Notes: generated from the sequence alone by a model not told the origin. Positions 33,077-41,822 are shown, counted from the stretch's first letter. The stretch is DNA of 64,000 nt from an uncultured Paraprevotella sp. (GCA_900546665.1 URDY01000007.1:62001-126000), one strand, 5' to 3'. Numbers and translations are program-made.

Positions 33077-34266
33077 TCATCAACTGAGAATAAGTCGCTG
33101 ATAATCCCGTCGGACAGAAATAATCCCTTTCGGGTCAGTTTGAGCAAGCCGTCCTTGGTTTGCTCATTTTTTTTGTCTAGTTGCAGATTGCCGTTCTTGA
33201 TGTGGAAAGAGGCCTGCTGCAGACAATAGTCTTTTAATCTTGTGCCAAATTCCATCTCGATAAAATGAAGGTCCGCTCCCCAGCAGGTTCGCAGCCTGGT
33301 CATGATGTAATCATTATATCGTGTTTGATTGTCGAGGTATTCACGGTCAATCCAGTCAGCATACTTAAAGTCAGACGGTTGTGTGCAGGATTGCATTTTT
33401 TCGATATATAGTTTGAGATCAGCAGTATTCCATTGCCTGCTTTTTCCATTATAAGAATGGGCTGAAGGGCCGCATCCCAGATAAGGAATGCTGTTCCAAT
33501 AGCTGGAATTGTGACGTGAGTAATATCCCGATTTGGCAAAATTGGAAATTTCATAGTGTTGGAAGTGATGGTCGGACAGTTCGTCAATGAGCATATTGTA
33601 CATGGTCAGACTGGTGTCTTCATCTGTTTCAGAAATAATTCCTTTTTCTTTGAGATTCCACAAAGCCGTATTTTCTTCATATATAAGTGCGTAGGCAGAG
33701 ATATGCGGCACATCTAGTAGAAGGGCCTGGGTGATATTGCTTTGCCACTGTGATATGGTTTGTTCCGGCAAACCGTATATCAAGTCTATACTGATGTTGC
33801 TGAATCCGGCATTCTGGCAGTCTTTTACTGCTTTTATGGCTTGTTCGGCTGTATGTCTTCTGCGTAGGAAATGCAGTTCACGGTTGTTGAAAGTCTGTAT
33901 GCCAATACTGATTCTGTTGATGGGGAAAGACTGTAATTCTTTTATTTTTTCGGTGGTCAGATCGTCCGGATTGGCCTCCAGAGTAATTTCTGCTTCACTG
34001 CTGATTCGGTAAGTGTGATATAGAGCTGAAAAAATACGTTCCAGTTGTGATGCATCCAGCGTTGAGGGAGTTCCACCTCCCAGATAAATGGTTTTTATTT
34101 CTGCCGGTTCGGAAAATTCATCTTGAAGATAACCGGCACGCAGAGTCAGTTCTTTTACGAGTGCTTTAATATAAGCTTCTTTTGCTTCATGGTGGGTAGT
34201 GGAATAAAAATCGCAGTAAATACATCTGCTCTGACAAAATGGGATGTGTATGTAGATGCCGGCCAT
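33073..34266 (-). CDS. hemW: Radical SAM family heme chaperone HemW
   Basis: 397 residues. IYIHIPFCQSRCIYCDFYS holds the SAM iron-sulfur Cys triad (Cys11, 15, 18) plus the following FYS, the form specific to HemW rather than the oxidative decarboxylase HemN. Other motifs: TIYLGGGTPSTLD, EITLEANPDDL, RISIGIQTFNNRELHFLRRRHT, ISIDLIYGLPEQT, and YWNSIPYLGCGPSAHSY. HemW binds heme and delivers it to membrane proteins. Monocistronic, with a -7 box TACCTTTG (plus 34294-34301) 28 bases upstream. Confidence 0.95.
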   Translation of the reverse strand: MAGIYIHIPFCQSRCIYCDFYSTTHHEAKEAYIKALVKELTLRAGYLQDEFSEPAEIKTIYLGGGTPSTLDASQLERIFSALYHTYRISSEAEITLEANPDDLTTEKIKELQSFPINRISIGIQTFNNRELHFLRRRHTAEQAIKAVKDCQNAGFSNISIDLIYGLPEQTISQWQSNITQALLLDVPHISAYALIYEENTALWNLKEKGIISETDEDTSLTMYNMLIDELSDHHFQHYEISNFAKSGYYSRHNSSYWNSIPYLGCGPSAHSYNGKSRQWNTADLKLYIEKMQSCTQPSDFKYADWIDREYLDNQTRYNDYIMTRLRTCWGADLHFIEMEFGTRLKDYCLQQASFHIKNGNLQLDKKNEQTKDGLLKLTRKGLFLSDGIISDLFSVDD

Positions 34267-34293
34267 ATCAAATGATTTGTATTGAAACGGTTA

Positions 34294-34301
34294 CAAAGGT
34301 A
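34294..34301 (-). promoter_or_regulatory. -7 box (TACCTTTG) for hemW
   Basis: The plus strand reads CAAAGGTA, 28 bases upstream of the hemW ATG. Confidence 0.55.
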
Positions 34302-34423
34302 TAATAAAAAAACGAAAGGAAAGTGTGTTGAAGAACATAAGTAATAAATGTACCATTAAATTGCTTTTATCCCTATTTTTCTCTACATTTAATCCCGAAT
34401 TTGTAATCTTAAAAAACAATGCA

Positions 34424-36583
34424 ATGAAAGTTTATCAAACTAACGAGATTAAAAACATAGCCCTCTTGGGAAATGACGGTTCAGGTAAAACCACACTAAC
34501 AGAAGCTTTATTATACGAAAGCGGATTGATCAAACGCCGTGGTAGAATCACAGCAAAAAATACAGTAAGTGATTATTTTCCAGTTGAACAAGAATATGGT
34601 TACTCTGTCTTTTCAACTGTTTTTCATGTAGAGTGGAATAATAAGAAATTAAATATAATAGATTGTCCGGGATCTGATGATTTTGTCGGCAGTGCGCTAA
34701 CAGCATTGAATGTGACTGATACAGCCATATTGTTGCTTAACGGTCAGTATGGTCCGGAGGTTGGTACACAGAACCATTTCCGGTATACAGAAAAACTGGG
34801 TAAGCCGGTTATATTCCTGGTGAATCAGCTGGATGATGAGAAATGTGATTATGATGCCATATTGGAGCAACTGATTTCCATTTATGGCAATAAGGTCGTT
34901 CCTGTACAGTATCCGATCAAGACAGGTCCTGATTTTAATGCCTTGATTGATGTGCTGTTGATGAAAAAATATTCTTGGAATCCGGAAGGTGGTGCTCCAA
35001 TTATTGAGGATATTCCGGCAGACCAGATGGAAAAAGCGATGGAAATGCATAAGGCTCTTGTAGAGGCTGCTGCAGAGAACGATGAGACTTTGATGGAAAA
35101 ATTCTTCGACAGCGAAACTCTTACAGAGGATGAAATGCGTGAAGGTATACGTAAGGGTTTGGCGTCACGCGGCATGTTCCCGGTATTTTGTGTGTGTGCC
35201 GGAAAAGATATGGGTGTACGCCGATTGATGGAATTCCTGGGTAATGTGGTGCCTTTTGTTGATGAAATGCCTAAAGTGCATAATACGCGTGGAATGGAAG
35301 TTGTGCCGGACTCAAACGGTCCGACCTCATTATATTTCTTTAAGACGGGTGTGGAACCACATATCGGTGAGGTTCAGTATTTCAAAGTGATGAGCGGTAA
35401 GGTGCATGAAGGAGATGACCTTAACAATGCAGACAGAGGCTCAAAAGAAAGAATGTCTCAGCTCTTTGTATGTGCAGGAGCAAACAGAATCAAAGTGGAA
35501 GAACTGGTTGCAGGTGATATCGGCTGTACAGTGAAACTGAAAGATGTAAAGACCGGCAATACGCTGAATGACAAGAATTGTGAGAACCGTTTCAACTTTA
35601 TCAAATATCCGAATCCCAAATATACCCGTGCTGTAAAGGCTGTGAATGAAGCGGAGACGGAAAAAATGATGAATGCATTGAATCGTATGAAGGAAGAAGA
35701 TCCAACATGGATGATTGAGCAGAGCAAGGAATTGCGTCAGATCTTGGTTCATGGTCAGGGAGAATTCCATTTGCGTACGTTGAAATGGCGTATGGAAAAT
35801 AACGAAAAGATAGCCATCAAATTTGAAGAACCCCGTATTCCTTATCGTGAAACCATTACCAAGGCTGCACGTGCTGACTATCGTCATAAAAAGCAATCTG
35901 GAGGTGCCGGACAGTTTGGTGAGGTACATCTTATTGTAGAACCTTATTATGAAGGCATGCCTGATCCTGATGTATATCGTTTCAATGGTCAGGAATATCG
36001 TGTGACAGTGAAGAGTAAGGAAGAAGTTTCATTGGAATGGGGCGGAAAACTGGTATTTATCAATTCAGTGGTAGGTGGAGCTATTGATGCCCGTTTCATG
36101 CCGGCGATATTGAAAGGTGTCATGCAGAGGATGGAGCAAGGACCGCTTACAGGAAGCTATGCGCGTGATGTCCGCGTGATTGTATACGATGGAAAAATGC
36201 ACCCTGTAGATTCAAATGAATTATCATTTATGTTGGCTGGACGCAATGCCTTCAGCATGGCATTCAAAGAGGCCGGTCCTAAGATTCTTGAACCAATATA
36301 TGATGTAGAAGTCTTTGTTCCAAGCGATAGAATGGGAGATGTGATGGGTGATCTTCAGGGACGTCGTGGAATGATATTGGGTATGACCAGTGAAAATGGT
36401 TACGAAAAGCTGGTTGCAAAAGTTCCTTTAAAGGAAATGTCCAACTATTGCACTTCTTTGAGTTCCATTACCGGTGGTCGCGCTTCCTTTATTATGAAGT
36501 TTGCCAGCTATGAACTGGTTCCTTCAGATGTTCAGGAACGCCTGATGAGAGATTTCGAAGCCAACCAGGCTAAAGAAGAATAA
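34424..36583 (+). CDS. fusA2: Elongation factor G paralogue (EF-G2-like) lacking the catalytic His
   Basis: 719 residues from the ATG at 34424; an in-frame TTG start at 34325 would add a hydrophobic, unlikely leader. Domain order is that of EF-G: GTPase domain (G1 GNDGSGKTTL 16-25, G3 DCPGSDDF 80-87, G4 NQLD 134-137), then domains II-V (IPYRETITKAARADYRHKKQSGGAGQFGEVHL; MHPVDSNELSFMLAGRNAF). In canonical EF-G the G3 motif reads DTPGHVDF and the His activates water; here it is Ser84, and G1 also departs from AHIDAGKTT. A Bacteroides EF-G paralogue lacking GTPase activity has been reported to sustain translation in starved, gut-colonizing cells; this gene fits it. It has a ~120-base leader and its own terminator. 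Confidence 0.9.
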   Translation: MKVYQTNEIKNIALLGNDGSGKTTLTEALLYESGLIKRRGRITAKNTVSDYFPVEQEYGYSVFSTVFHVEWNNKKLNIIDCPGSDDFVGSALTALNVTDTAILLLNGQYGPEVGTQNHFRYTEKLGKPVIFLVNQLDDEKCDYDAILEQLISIYGNKVVPVQYPIKTGPDFNALIDVLLMKKYSWNPEGGAPIIEDIPADQMEKAMEMHKALVEAAAENDETLMEKFFDSETLTEDEMREGIRKGLASRGMFPVFCVCAGKDMGVRRLMEFLGNVVPFVDEMPKVHNTRGMEVVPDSNGPTSLYFFKTGVEPHIGEVQYFKVMSGKVHEGDDLNNADRGSKERMSQLFVCAGANRIKVEELVAGDIGCTVKLKDVKTGNTLNDKNCENRFNFIKYPNPKYTRAVKAVNEAETEKMMNALNRMKEEDPTWMIEQSKELRQILVHGQGEFHLRTLKWRMENNEKIAIKFEEPRIPYRETITKAARADYRHKKQSGGAGQFGEVHLIVEPYYEGMPDPDVYRFNGQEYRVTVKSKEEVSLEWGGKLVFINSVVGGAIDARFMPAILKGVMQRMEQGPLTGSYARDVRVIVYDGKMHPVDSNELSFMLAGRNAFSMAFKEAGPKILEPIYDVEVFVPSDRMGDVMGDLQGRRGMILGMTSENGYEKLVAKVPLKEMSNYCTSLSSITGGRASFIMKFASYELVPSDVQERLMRDFEANQAKEE

Positions 36584-36605
36584 CAGTCTGTCAGACAATA
36601 AAAAT

Positions 36606-36643
36606 GATAGGGTCATTCAAGCACTTGAATGGCCCTATCTTTA
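36606..36643 (+). terminator. Intrinsic terminator after the EF-G paralogue
   Basis: Sixteen-position stem (36606-36621 with 36624-36639; one G-U pair), 2-base loop, followed by TTTAAAA. Confidence 0.85.
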
Positions 36644-36759
36644 AAATGATTGTCTTGTAAAATGCTCGTATCAGGCATTTTGTCTTTCTTGTAAGTTAAA
36701 TATGTTAAAAACAAGCGGATCTATCCGTTTTTTTAGTCGCAACATAAAAACTTCTTGTT

Positions 36760-36767
36760 TATATTTG
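36760..36767 (+). promoter_or_regulatory. -7 box (TATATTTG) for rprXY
   Basis: The box ends only 5 bases before the ATG at 36773; a TCG at 36737-36739 is the nearest match to the -33 TTG at 20-base spacing. If used, the transcript would have almost no leader. Confidence 0.5.
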
Positions 36768-36772
36768 CTTAT

Positions 36773-38323
36773 ATGAAAAAGTCAACGATTTGGATAGTCA
36801 GTATCATTATAGGAGTGTCGTTTGTTGGCCTCCTGTATTTGCAAATGCGTTATATTCGTCAAATGATTAAAATGCGTAAGGAACAGTTTGACGAATCGGT
36901 CATCCGGAGTCTGGATCAGGCTTCCAGAAATCTAGAACAGAACGAGACGTTCCGTTATCTGGAGCAGATCAGTCGGGAATCGATGAAAGATACGGATTCA
37001 GTCATGACTGTATACCGGGGAGCAAAGAAGTTTATTACCCAAACAACGAAATATTCTATTTCCGGTCAGGGTAATCAGATGATTTCCTCTTTTGAGTTGC
37101 AGACGAAGATCAAGCACCCTTCAGCAATTCCCAAGGTGTTGCGCTTTAAAAGTTCAAATTCCATATCAGAAGCTTCCAAAAACTTTCAGGAACATGTGAA
37201 GAATGCTTATGTTTATCAGAAGGGCTTGTTGGATGAAGTGGTTTACAATATATTGTATACGGCCAGTGACCGTCCTTTGACAGAAAGGGTTAATTTCAAG
37301 TTGTTGGATCAGGATATCCGATATGCATTGGAGAACAATGGTATAAGTATGCCTTATCACTTTACGGTTTCAACAAGTGACGGTCGTGAAGTTTACAGAT
37401 GCCCTGATTATGAGGAGAAGGGAGAAGATTATTCGTATTCACAGATTCTTTTCCGTAATGATCCTTCAAACAGAATGGGTATTGTGAAGATTCATTTTCC
37501 TGATATGAATTCCTATTTGATGGGAACGGCGCGTATGATGATTCCTGCTATTGCTTTCACTATCATCCTGTTTGTGACATTCGTATTTACGATATATGTA
37601 ATTTTCAGACAGAAAAAGGTGACAGAAATGAAAAATGATTTCATAAATAACATGACGCATGAATTCAAAACACCGATATCTTCCATTTCATTGGCTGCGC
37701 AAATGTTGAGTGACCAGTCTATAAAGAAGAGTGAGGCCATGTATGAGAGTCTGTCACGGGTGATTAATGATGAAACCAAACGTTTACGTTTTCAAGTAGA
37801 GAAAGTGTTGCAGATGTCTTTATATGACCGTGATAACATTGCTTTCAAACAGAAAGTACTGGATGCCAACGTGCTGTTGGAAGGCGTCATCAAAACATTC
37901 AATCTGAAGGTCACCCAAAACGGTGGTGAGATTTCTTCTGATCTGCAGGCTGAAAATGCTTCCATCTATGTGGACGAGATGCATTTCACTAATGTAATCT
38001 TCAATCTGATGGATAATGCGGTGAAATATAAGAGGGACGATGTTGCTCTTCATTTGAATGTCCGTACATGGAATGCAGGTAACAAGATCAATATATCCAT
38101 AGAAGATAATGGAATCGGTATCCAAAAGGATGATTTGAAACATATCTTCGATAAGTTCTATAGGGTACATACCGGCAACAAGCACGATGTTAAAGGATTT
38201 GGTTTGGGTCTGGCTTATGTGAAGAAGATTGTCAGCCTGCAGAAAGGCACGATTCAGGCTGAGAGTGAATACGGACAAGGTACGAAATTTATAATAACAT
38301 TACCAATATTATTAAACAATTGA
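36773..38323 (+). CDS. rprX: Two-component sensor histidine kinase RprX
   Basis: 516 residues from ATG 36773; the ATG at 36755 overlaps the promoter box and is rejected. MKKSTIWIVSIIIGVSFVGLLYLQMRYI is the first membrane helix, a ~225-residue periplasmic domain follows, then a second helix (MMIPAIAFTIILFVTFVFTIYVIF). HisKA: NNMTHEFKTPISSISLAAQM with phospho-acceptor His296. HATPase: NVIFNLMDNAVKY (N box), IEDNGIGI (G1) and KGFGLGLAYVK (G2). The sequence resembles RprX of Bacteroides fragilis, first found through altered tetracycline resistance when over-expressed in E. coli. Operon with rprY. Confidence 0.93.
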   Translation: MKKSTIWIVSIIIGVSFVGLLYLQMRYIRQMIKMRKEQFDESVIRSLDQASRNLEQNETFRYLEQISRESMKDTDSVMTVYRGAKKFITQTTKYSISGQGNQMISSFELQTKIKHPSAIPKVLRFKSSNSISEASKNFQEHVKNAYVYQKGLLDEVVYNILYTASDRPLTERVNFKLLDQDIRYALENNGISMPYHFTVSTSDGREVYRCPDYEEKGEDYSYSQILFRNDPSNRMGIVKIHFPDMNSYLMGTARMMIPAIAFTIILFVTFVFTIYVIFRQKKVTEMKNDFINNMTHEFKTPISSISLAAQMLSDQSIKKSEAMYESLSRVINDETKRLRFQVEKVLQMSLYDRDNIAFKQKVLDANVLLEGVIKTFNLKVTQNGGEISSDLQAENASIYVDEMHFTNVIFNLMDNAVKYKRDDVALHLNVRTWNAGNKINISIEDNGIGIQKDDLKHIFDKFYRVHTGNKHDVKGFGLGLAYVKKIVSLQKGTIQAESEYGQGTKFIITLPILLNN

Positions 38324-38328
38324 CAATT

Positions 38329-39030
38329 ATGGACGAGAAATTGCGAATATTACTTTGTGAGGATGATGAAAGTCTGGGTATGTTGCTCAGAGAGTATCTT
38401 CAGGCTAAAGGTTACGAGGCAGAACTCTATCCTGATGGTGATGCCGGATACAAGGCCTTCCTGAAAGGAAAATATGATATGTGTGTGTTTGACGTGATGA
38501 TGCCTAAGAAAGATGGTTTTGCACTGGCTCAGGAGATCAGACAGGTCAATACGGAGATTCCTATTATCTTCCTTACAGCCAAGAATCTGAAAGAAGATAT
38601 TTTCGACGGATTCAAGATCGGAGCAGATGACTATATTACGAAACCTTTCTCAATGGAGGAGCTGGTGTTCCGTATGGAAGCTATCCTGCGTCGTGTTAAA
38701 GGTAAGAAGGTAAAGGAAGTCAATGTATACAAGCTTGGAAAGTTCACTTTCGATACTCAGCGTCAGATTCTGGCAATAGGAGACAAGCAGACCAAGTTGA
38801 CGACAAAGGAAAGCGAATTGCTTTCACTCCTTTGTGCTCATGCCAATGATGTTCTTCAGAGAGAACTGGCATTGAAGACCATTTGGATTGACGACAATTA
38901 TTTCAATGCCAGAAGCATGGATGTGTATATTACCAAGTTGCGTAAGCATCTTAAAGATGACCCATCTATCGAAATCAATAATGTGCATGGCAAGGGTTAC
39001 AGATTGATTGTGCCTACTGAAGAAGAGTAA
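38329..39030 (+). CDS. rprY: OmpR-family response regulator RprY
   Basis: 233 residues from ATG 38329 (a TTG at 38320, overlapping the rprX stop, is the alternative). Receiver domain: acidic pair LLCEDDE, phospho-acceptor Asp55 in CVFDVMMPKKDG, FLTAKN (Thr switch) and GADDYITKPFSMEEL (Lys). The C-terminal winged helix (LTTKESELLSLLCAHANDVLQRE...NARSMDVYITKLRKHLKDDPSIEINNVHGKGYRLI) binds DNA. Partner of RprX. Two hairpins follow; the second is shared with rplI. Confidence 0.95.
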   Translation: MDEKLRILLCEDDESLGMLLREYLQAKGYEAELYPDGDAGYKAFLKGKYDMCVFDVMMPKKDGFALAQEIRQVNTEIPIIFLTAKNLKEDIFDGFKIGADDYITKPFSMEELVFRMEAILRRVKGKKVKEVNVYKLGKFTFDTQRQILAIGDKQTKLTTKESELLSLLCAHANDVLQRELALKTIWIDDNYFNARSMDVYITKLRKHLKDDPSIEINNVHGKGYRLIVPTEEE

Positions 39031-39091
39031 GTCTAATTGAAAGGAGACATCAACCAGGAGACATGTTTCTTGTATTAACTGGTTTTTGTTT

Positions 39092-39123
39092 CTGACAGGC
39101 TTAAATATACTGTCAGGTTTCTT
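39092..39123 (+). terminator. Terminator-like hairpin after rprY
   Basis: Stem CTGACAG (39092-39098) with CTGTCAG (39110-39116), 11-base loop, then GTTTCTT. Weaker than the downstream hairpin at 39277. Confidence 0.5.
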
Positions 39124-39276
39124 GTGAAAAGAGGCCTGACATTTTTGTATCTGAATGAAATTTGTCAATTGGATGAAAAAGAGAGGTCGATATTGTTTTC
39201 TATATAGGGATTCCTTTCTGTGGCTTTTCAATTGGTTGAAAAACGTTTTTTTATCATTCAAATGACCTGTAAACAT

Positions 39277-39311
39277 AAAAAAAGTGTGTCCGTTGGGACA
39301 CACTTTTTTAT
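39277..39311. terminator. Bidirectional terminator between rprY and rplI
   Basis: Stem GTGTGTCC (39284-39291) with GGACACAC (39296-39303), loop GTTG, flanked by an A run on the left and a T run on the right, so it works on both strands. It ends the rpsF-rpsR-rplI operon. Confidence 0.85.
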
Positions 39312-39328
39312 ATTCTCATATTGATATA

Positions 39329-39775
39329 TTAAGCTTCTTCTGCTACTACTTCGAAAGGAATTTCTACAGATACTTCCTTGTGGAGTTTTACTGTAGCTTT
39401 GTAAGAACCAACTTCCTTAACATCCTTTACAACGATGATCTTACGGTCGATGTTGAAGCCCAATTTCTGCAGCTCGTCTGCAATCTGAAGGCTGTTAACA
39501 GATCCGTAGATAACGCCAGTAGCGCTGACCTTAGTTGCAATGGTCAATGAAACTTCTGACAGTTTGCCAGCCAATTCCAAAGCGTCATTCTTGATCTTCT
39601 CAAGCTTGTGAGCGCGCTGCTTCAATTCTTCAGCCAAAACTTTCTTTGCTGATTCAGATGCAATAACACCTTTACCTGTAGGGATAAGGTAGTTACGGCC
39701 GTATCCAGACTTTACATTTACAATATCGTTCTTGTAACCCAAGCCGATTACGTCTTCTTTCAATATAATTTCCAT
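39329..39775 (-). CDS. rplI: 50S ribosomal protein L9
   Basis: 148 residues. N-terminal rRNA-binding domain MEIILKEDVIGLGYKNDIVNVKSGYGRNYLIPTGKGVIAS, long connecting helix, and C-terminal domain (VSATGVIYGSVNSLQIADELQKLGFNIDRKII). L9 binds 23S rRNA at the L1 stalk base and helps keep the frame. Third gene of the rpsF-rpsR-rplI operon; 16 bases after rpsR. Confidence 0.97.
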   Translation of the reverse strand: MEIILKEDVIGLGYKNDIVNVKSGYGRNYLIPTGKGVIASESAKKVLAEELKQRAHKLEKIKNDALELAGKLSEVSLTIATKVSATGVIYGSVNSLQIADELQKLGFNIDRKIIVVKDVKEVGSYKATVKLHKEVSVEIPFEVVAEEA

Positions 39776-39791
39776 ACTTAACCCTCCTTTA

Positions 39792-40058
39792 TTATTTCAT
39801 CATATCAGTTACAAATGGAAGAAGAGCCAAGTGACGTGCTCTCTTTACAGCCTGAGCTACACGACGCTGATACTTCAATGAAGTTCCAGTAATACGACGT
39901 GGAAGGATCTTACCCTGCTCATTCAAGAATTTCTTCAAGAATTCAGGATCCTTGTAATCGATATACTTAATGCCGCTCTTTTTGAAACGACAGTACTTTT
40001 TCTTTTTAACGTCGACAGTCGGCGGAGTCAAATATCTGATTTCTGATTGCTGTGTCAT
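39792..40058 (-). CDS. rpsR: 30S ribosomal protein S18
   Basis: 88 residues, with the core [66 protein letters not shown]18 pairs with S6 on the 30S platform. It lies 3 bases after rpsF. Confidence 0.97.
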   Translation of the reverse strand: MTQQSEIRYLTPPTVDVKKKKYCRFKKSGIKYIDYKDPEFLKKFLNEQGKILPRRITGTSLKYQRRVAQAVKRARHLALLPFVTDMMK

Positions 40059-40061
40059 GAT

Positions 40062-40403
40062 TTAGTCCTCCTTTTTAGTTTTGTTACTTCTTCTCTTTTC
40101 CGCGTATTCGATAGCATATTTCTCCAACTTGATAGTCAAGTAGCGAAGAACTTTTTCGTCACGACGGAAATTAATTTCCAATGTTTTGATTACTTCTGGC
40201 TGAGCCTTGAACTCCATCAGGATGTAGAAGCCGGTAGACTTCTTTTCAATAGGATAAGCCAGTTTCTTAAGGCCCCAGTTTTCTTCGTTGACAATTTCAG
40301 CACCGTTGTCGGTCAGGATCGTTCTAAACTTGTTGACCGCTTCCTTCATCTGGTCGTCAGACAAAACGGGAGTTAAAATGAAAACGGTTTCGTATTGATT
40401 CAT
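40062..40403 (-). CDS. rpsF: 30S ribosomal protein S6
   Basis: 113 residues beginning [26 protein letters not shown], with [22 protein letters not shown] in the middle and a basic tail. Binds S18 and the 16S rRNA central domain. First gene of its operon with a full promoter; the leader of about 40 bases seems too short for a long S6:S18 autoregulatory structure. Confidence 0.97.
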   Translation of the reverse strand: MNQYETVFILTPVLSDDQMKEAVNKFRTILTDNGAEIVNEENWGLKKLAYPIEKKSTGFYILMEFKAQPEVIKTLEINFRRDEKVLRYLTIKLEKYAIEYAEKRRSNKTKKED

Positions 40404-40449
40404 AATACGTTAAATAAATAATTAATAAATACTTTGCTAAAATGCGGTG

Positions 40450-40480
40450 CAAAGTTAGGTTTTATTTTAGAAATATCAAA
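40450..40480 (-). promoter_or_regulatory. Promoter for rpsF-rpsR-rplI
   Basis: On the minus strand TTTG (plus CAAA 40477-40480), 19 bases, TAACTTTG (plus 40450-40457). Confidence 0.78.
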
Positions 40481-40599
40481 GCTTTAGCATATCTTTTTAA
40501 GGTAATTTTTAAAATTGAGCTGTTTGTTCGGGGAATAGTTTCAGAGTGGTTTAAATATAATTAACTAAGAACCTGATGGAGATTTATTCAAAAATGCTC

Positions 40600-40607
40600 T
40601 ATCTTTG
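40600..40607 (+). promoter_or_regulatory. -7 box (TATCTTTG) for the MarR-family gene
   Basis: Consensus box ending 12 bases before the ATG at 40620. No clear -33 element. Confidence 0.55.
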
Positions 40608-40619
40608 TATAATTGAATA

Positions 40620-41078
40620 ATGATTACTGAAATGAGTGAACGATTTAATTTTGATGTCAAGTTGATTTTTGCCATATTGAACGGAAAGGTTTCTGCAGCA
40701 ATCAATCGCAAATTATATCAAAATTTCCGCACTCATAATATCGATTTAACTCCAGAACAGTGGACGGTCTTGCTTTATTTATGGGAAAAGGATGGGGTTA
40801 CCCAGCAGGAGTTATGTAATGCCACATTTAAGGATAAGCCGAGCATGACTCGTCTGATAGATATCATGGAGCGTTTGAATCTGGTCGTAAGAATAGCCAG
40901 TAAGACTGATCGGCGTACCAATTTGATTTACCTTACCATAAACGGTCGTGAATTGGAGGAAAAGGCACGCTATGTGGCCAACAAAACGCTGAAGGAAGCT
41001 CTTCGCGGACTTACAATAGAGGAATTGAGTATAAGTCAGGAGGTTTTAAGAAAGGTTTTCCTGAATGCAAAAAGTTAA
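40620..41078 (+). CDS. MarR-family transcriptional regulator
   Basis: 152 residues. Winged helix-turn-helix typical of MarR: LTPEQWTVLLYLWEKDGVTQQELCNATFKDKPSMTRLIDIMERLNLVVRIASKTDRRTNLIYLTINGRELEEKA, with the wing DRR. N- and C-terminal helices form the dimer interface. MarR proteins repress nearby genes until a ligand binds. It has no adjacent efflux gene and may be autoregulatory. The start could also be the internal ATG at 40632. Confidence 0.9.
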   Translation: MITEMSERFNFDVKLIFAILNGKVSAAINRKLYQNFRTHNIDLTPEQWTVLLYLWEKDGVTQQELCNATFKDKPSMTRLIDIMERLNLVVRIASKTDRRTNLIYLTINGRELEEKARYVANKTLKEALRGLTIEELSISQEVLRKVFLNAKS

Positions 41079-41088
41079 AAATGCATCC

Positions 41089-41180
41089 GTGGTTTTTTTT
41101 TTTTTTATTTTTTTTTGTGTTTTAATAATTTTTTTTTTATTTTTTTAATATATTTTAAAACTTAAAAAAATAGTAATACA
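41089..41180. repeat. Long T-rich low-complexity tract
   Basis: Nearly all T with scattered A and G on the plus strand, including runs of 15, 9, 10 and 7 T, directly after the MarR gene. It has no hairpin. It separates the MarR gene from the interrupted small membrane-protein gene. Such a homopolymer-rich stretch is prone to slippage and sequencing error. Confidence 0.7.
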
Positions 41181-41357
41181 ATGAATAATTTTTTTTAAAA
41201 TTTATGGCTTTTGTTAATCATTCTCGGAGTGATTGTTCTGTGTTTGAGCTATGCTTTCAATTGGGTAGATTATAACTGGGTAGGAGGAGTTTCTTTCCTG
41301 ATAATGGTGATCGGCCTTATTGTACATATAGTAATGAACAAACGAATTCAGGACTAA
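41181..41357 (+). pseudogene. Small membrane protein gene interrupted by an in-frame stop
   Basis: From ATG 41181 the frame reads MNNFF, TAA at 41196-41198, then NLWLLLIILGVIVLCLSYA, FNWVDYNWVGGVSFLIMVI, GLIVHIVMNKRIQD and a stop at 41355. Without the TAA this would be a 58-codon protein of two membrane helices with a short loop between them and a basic tail, a credible real gene. A single T-to-A change (TAA to AAA, Lys) would restore it. Start at the TTG at 41211 could rescue a shorter protein. The T-run next to the stop also allows a sequence error, although an indel alone would not keep this frame. Confidence 0.6.
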
Positions 41358-41449
41358 CACAGCCTTTGACTTATGATGTCAGCCTGGCATTGATTTTTTA
41401 TCAGTGTGGGTTGAAGAAATTCTTGAGACAAGTTTGAAAAGGTTATAGG

Positions 41450-41488
41450 CGGCAGATATCCATAGTTTTGGATGTATGCCGTTTTTTT
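41450..41488 (+). terminator. Intrinsic terminator after the small membrane-protein gene
   Basis: Stem CGGCA plus GATATCCA (from 41450) with TGGATGTA plus TGCCG (to 41481), followed by seven T. Confidence 0.8.
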
Positions 41489-41545
41489 ATGTCTCGTGGT
41501 GAATGAAAATATGGGGGAAGGGTATGTGGTAGGGTATATAACGCA

Positions 41546-41580
41546 AAAGAGACCACATTCTCATGCGGTCTCTTCGTGTT
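41546..41580. terminator. Hairpin terminator, probably serving the minus-strand lipoprotein gene
   Basis: Stem AAGAGACC (41547-41554) with GGTCTCTT (41567-41574), 12-base loop; A-rich on the left (T-run for the minus strand) and GTGTTTTT on the right, so it can act both ways. Confidence 0.75.
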
Positions 41581-41609
41581 TTTAGTTCGTATGTTCTTGT
41601 AACTGAAAA

Positions 41610-41822
41610 TTATTCAGCAACAGGAGCTTCAGCAGCAACAGTTGAATCTGCAACAGCAGCAGAGTCAGCCATCAAAGTGTCAGCCTCAACAGTTTCGATA
41701 GCTACAGTGTCTACACATACTGAATCAGAATCAGTTGCAGTAGCTGCCTGCTGAGTTTTGTTGCCACAAGATGCGAAAGAAATAGCTGCGAAAGCTACGA
41801 ACATAAATGCTAACTTTTTCAT
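41610..41822 (-). CDS. Small Ala/Asp/Val-rich lipoprotein
   Basis: 70 residues. Signal peptide MKKLAFMFVAFAAISFASC with lipobox FASC (Cys19), so it should be lipid-anchored. The mature 51 residues are low-complexity and acidic (DSDSVCVDTVAIETVEADTLMADSAAVADSTVAAEAPVAE), built from loose DTV/ADS units and probably disordered. No known domain. Monocistronic with a TACCTTTG box 51 bases upstream and a strong terminator, which suggests solid expression. Function unknown. Confidence 0.82.
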   Translation of the reverse strand: MKKLAFMFVAFAAISFASCGNKTQQAATATDSDSVCVDTVAIETVEADTLMADSAAVADSTVAAEAPVAE

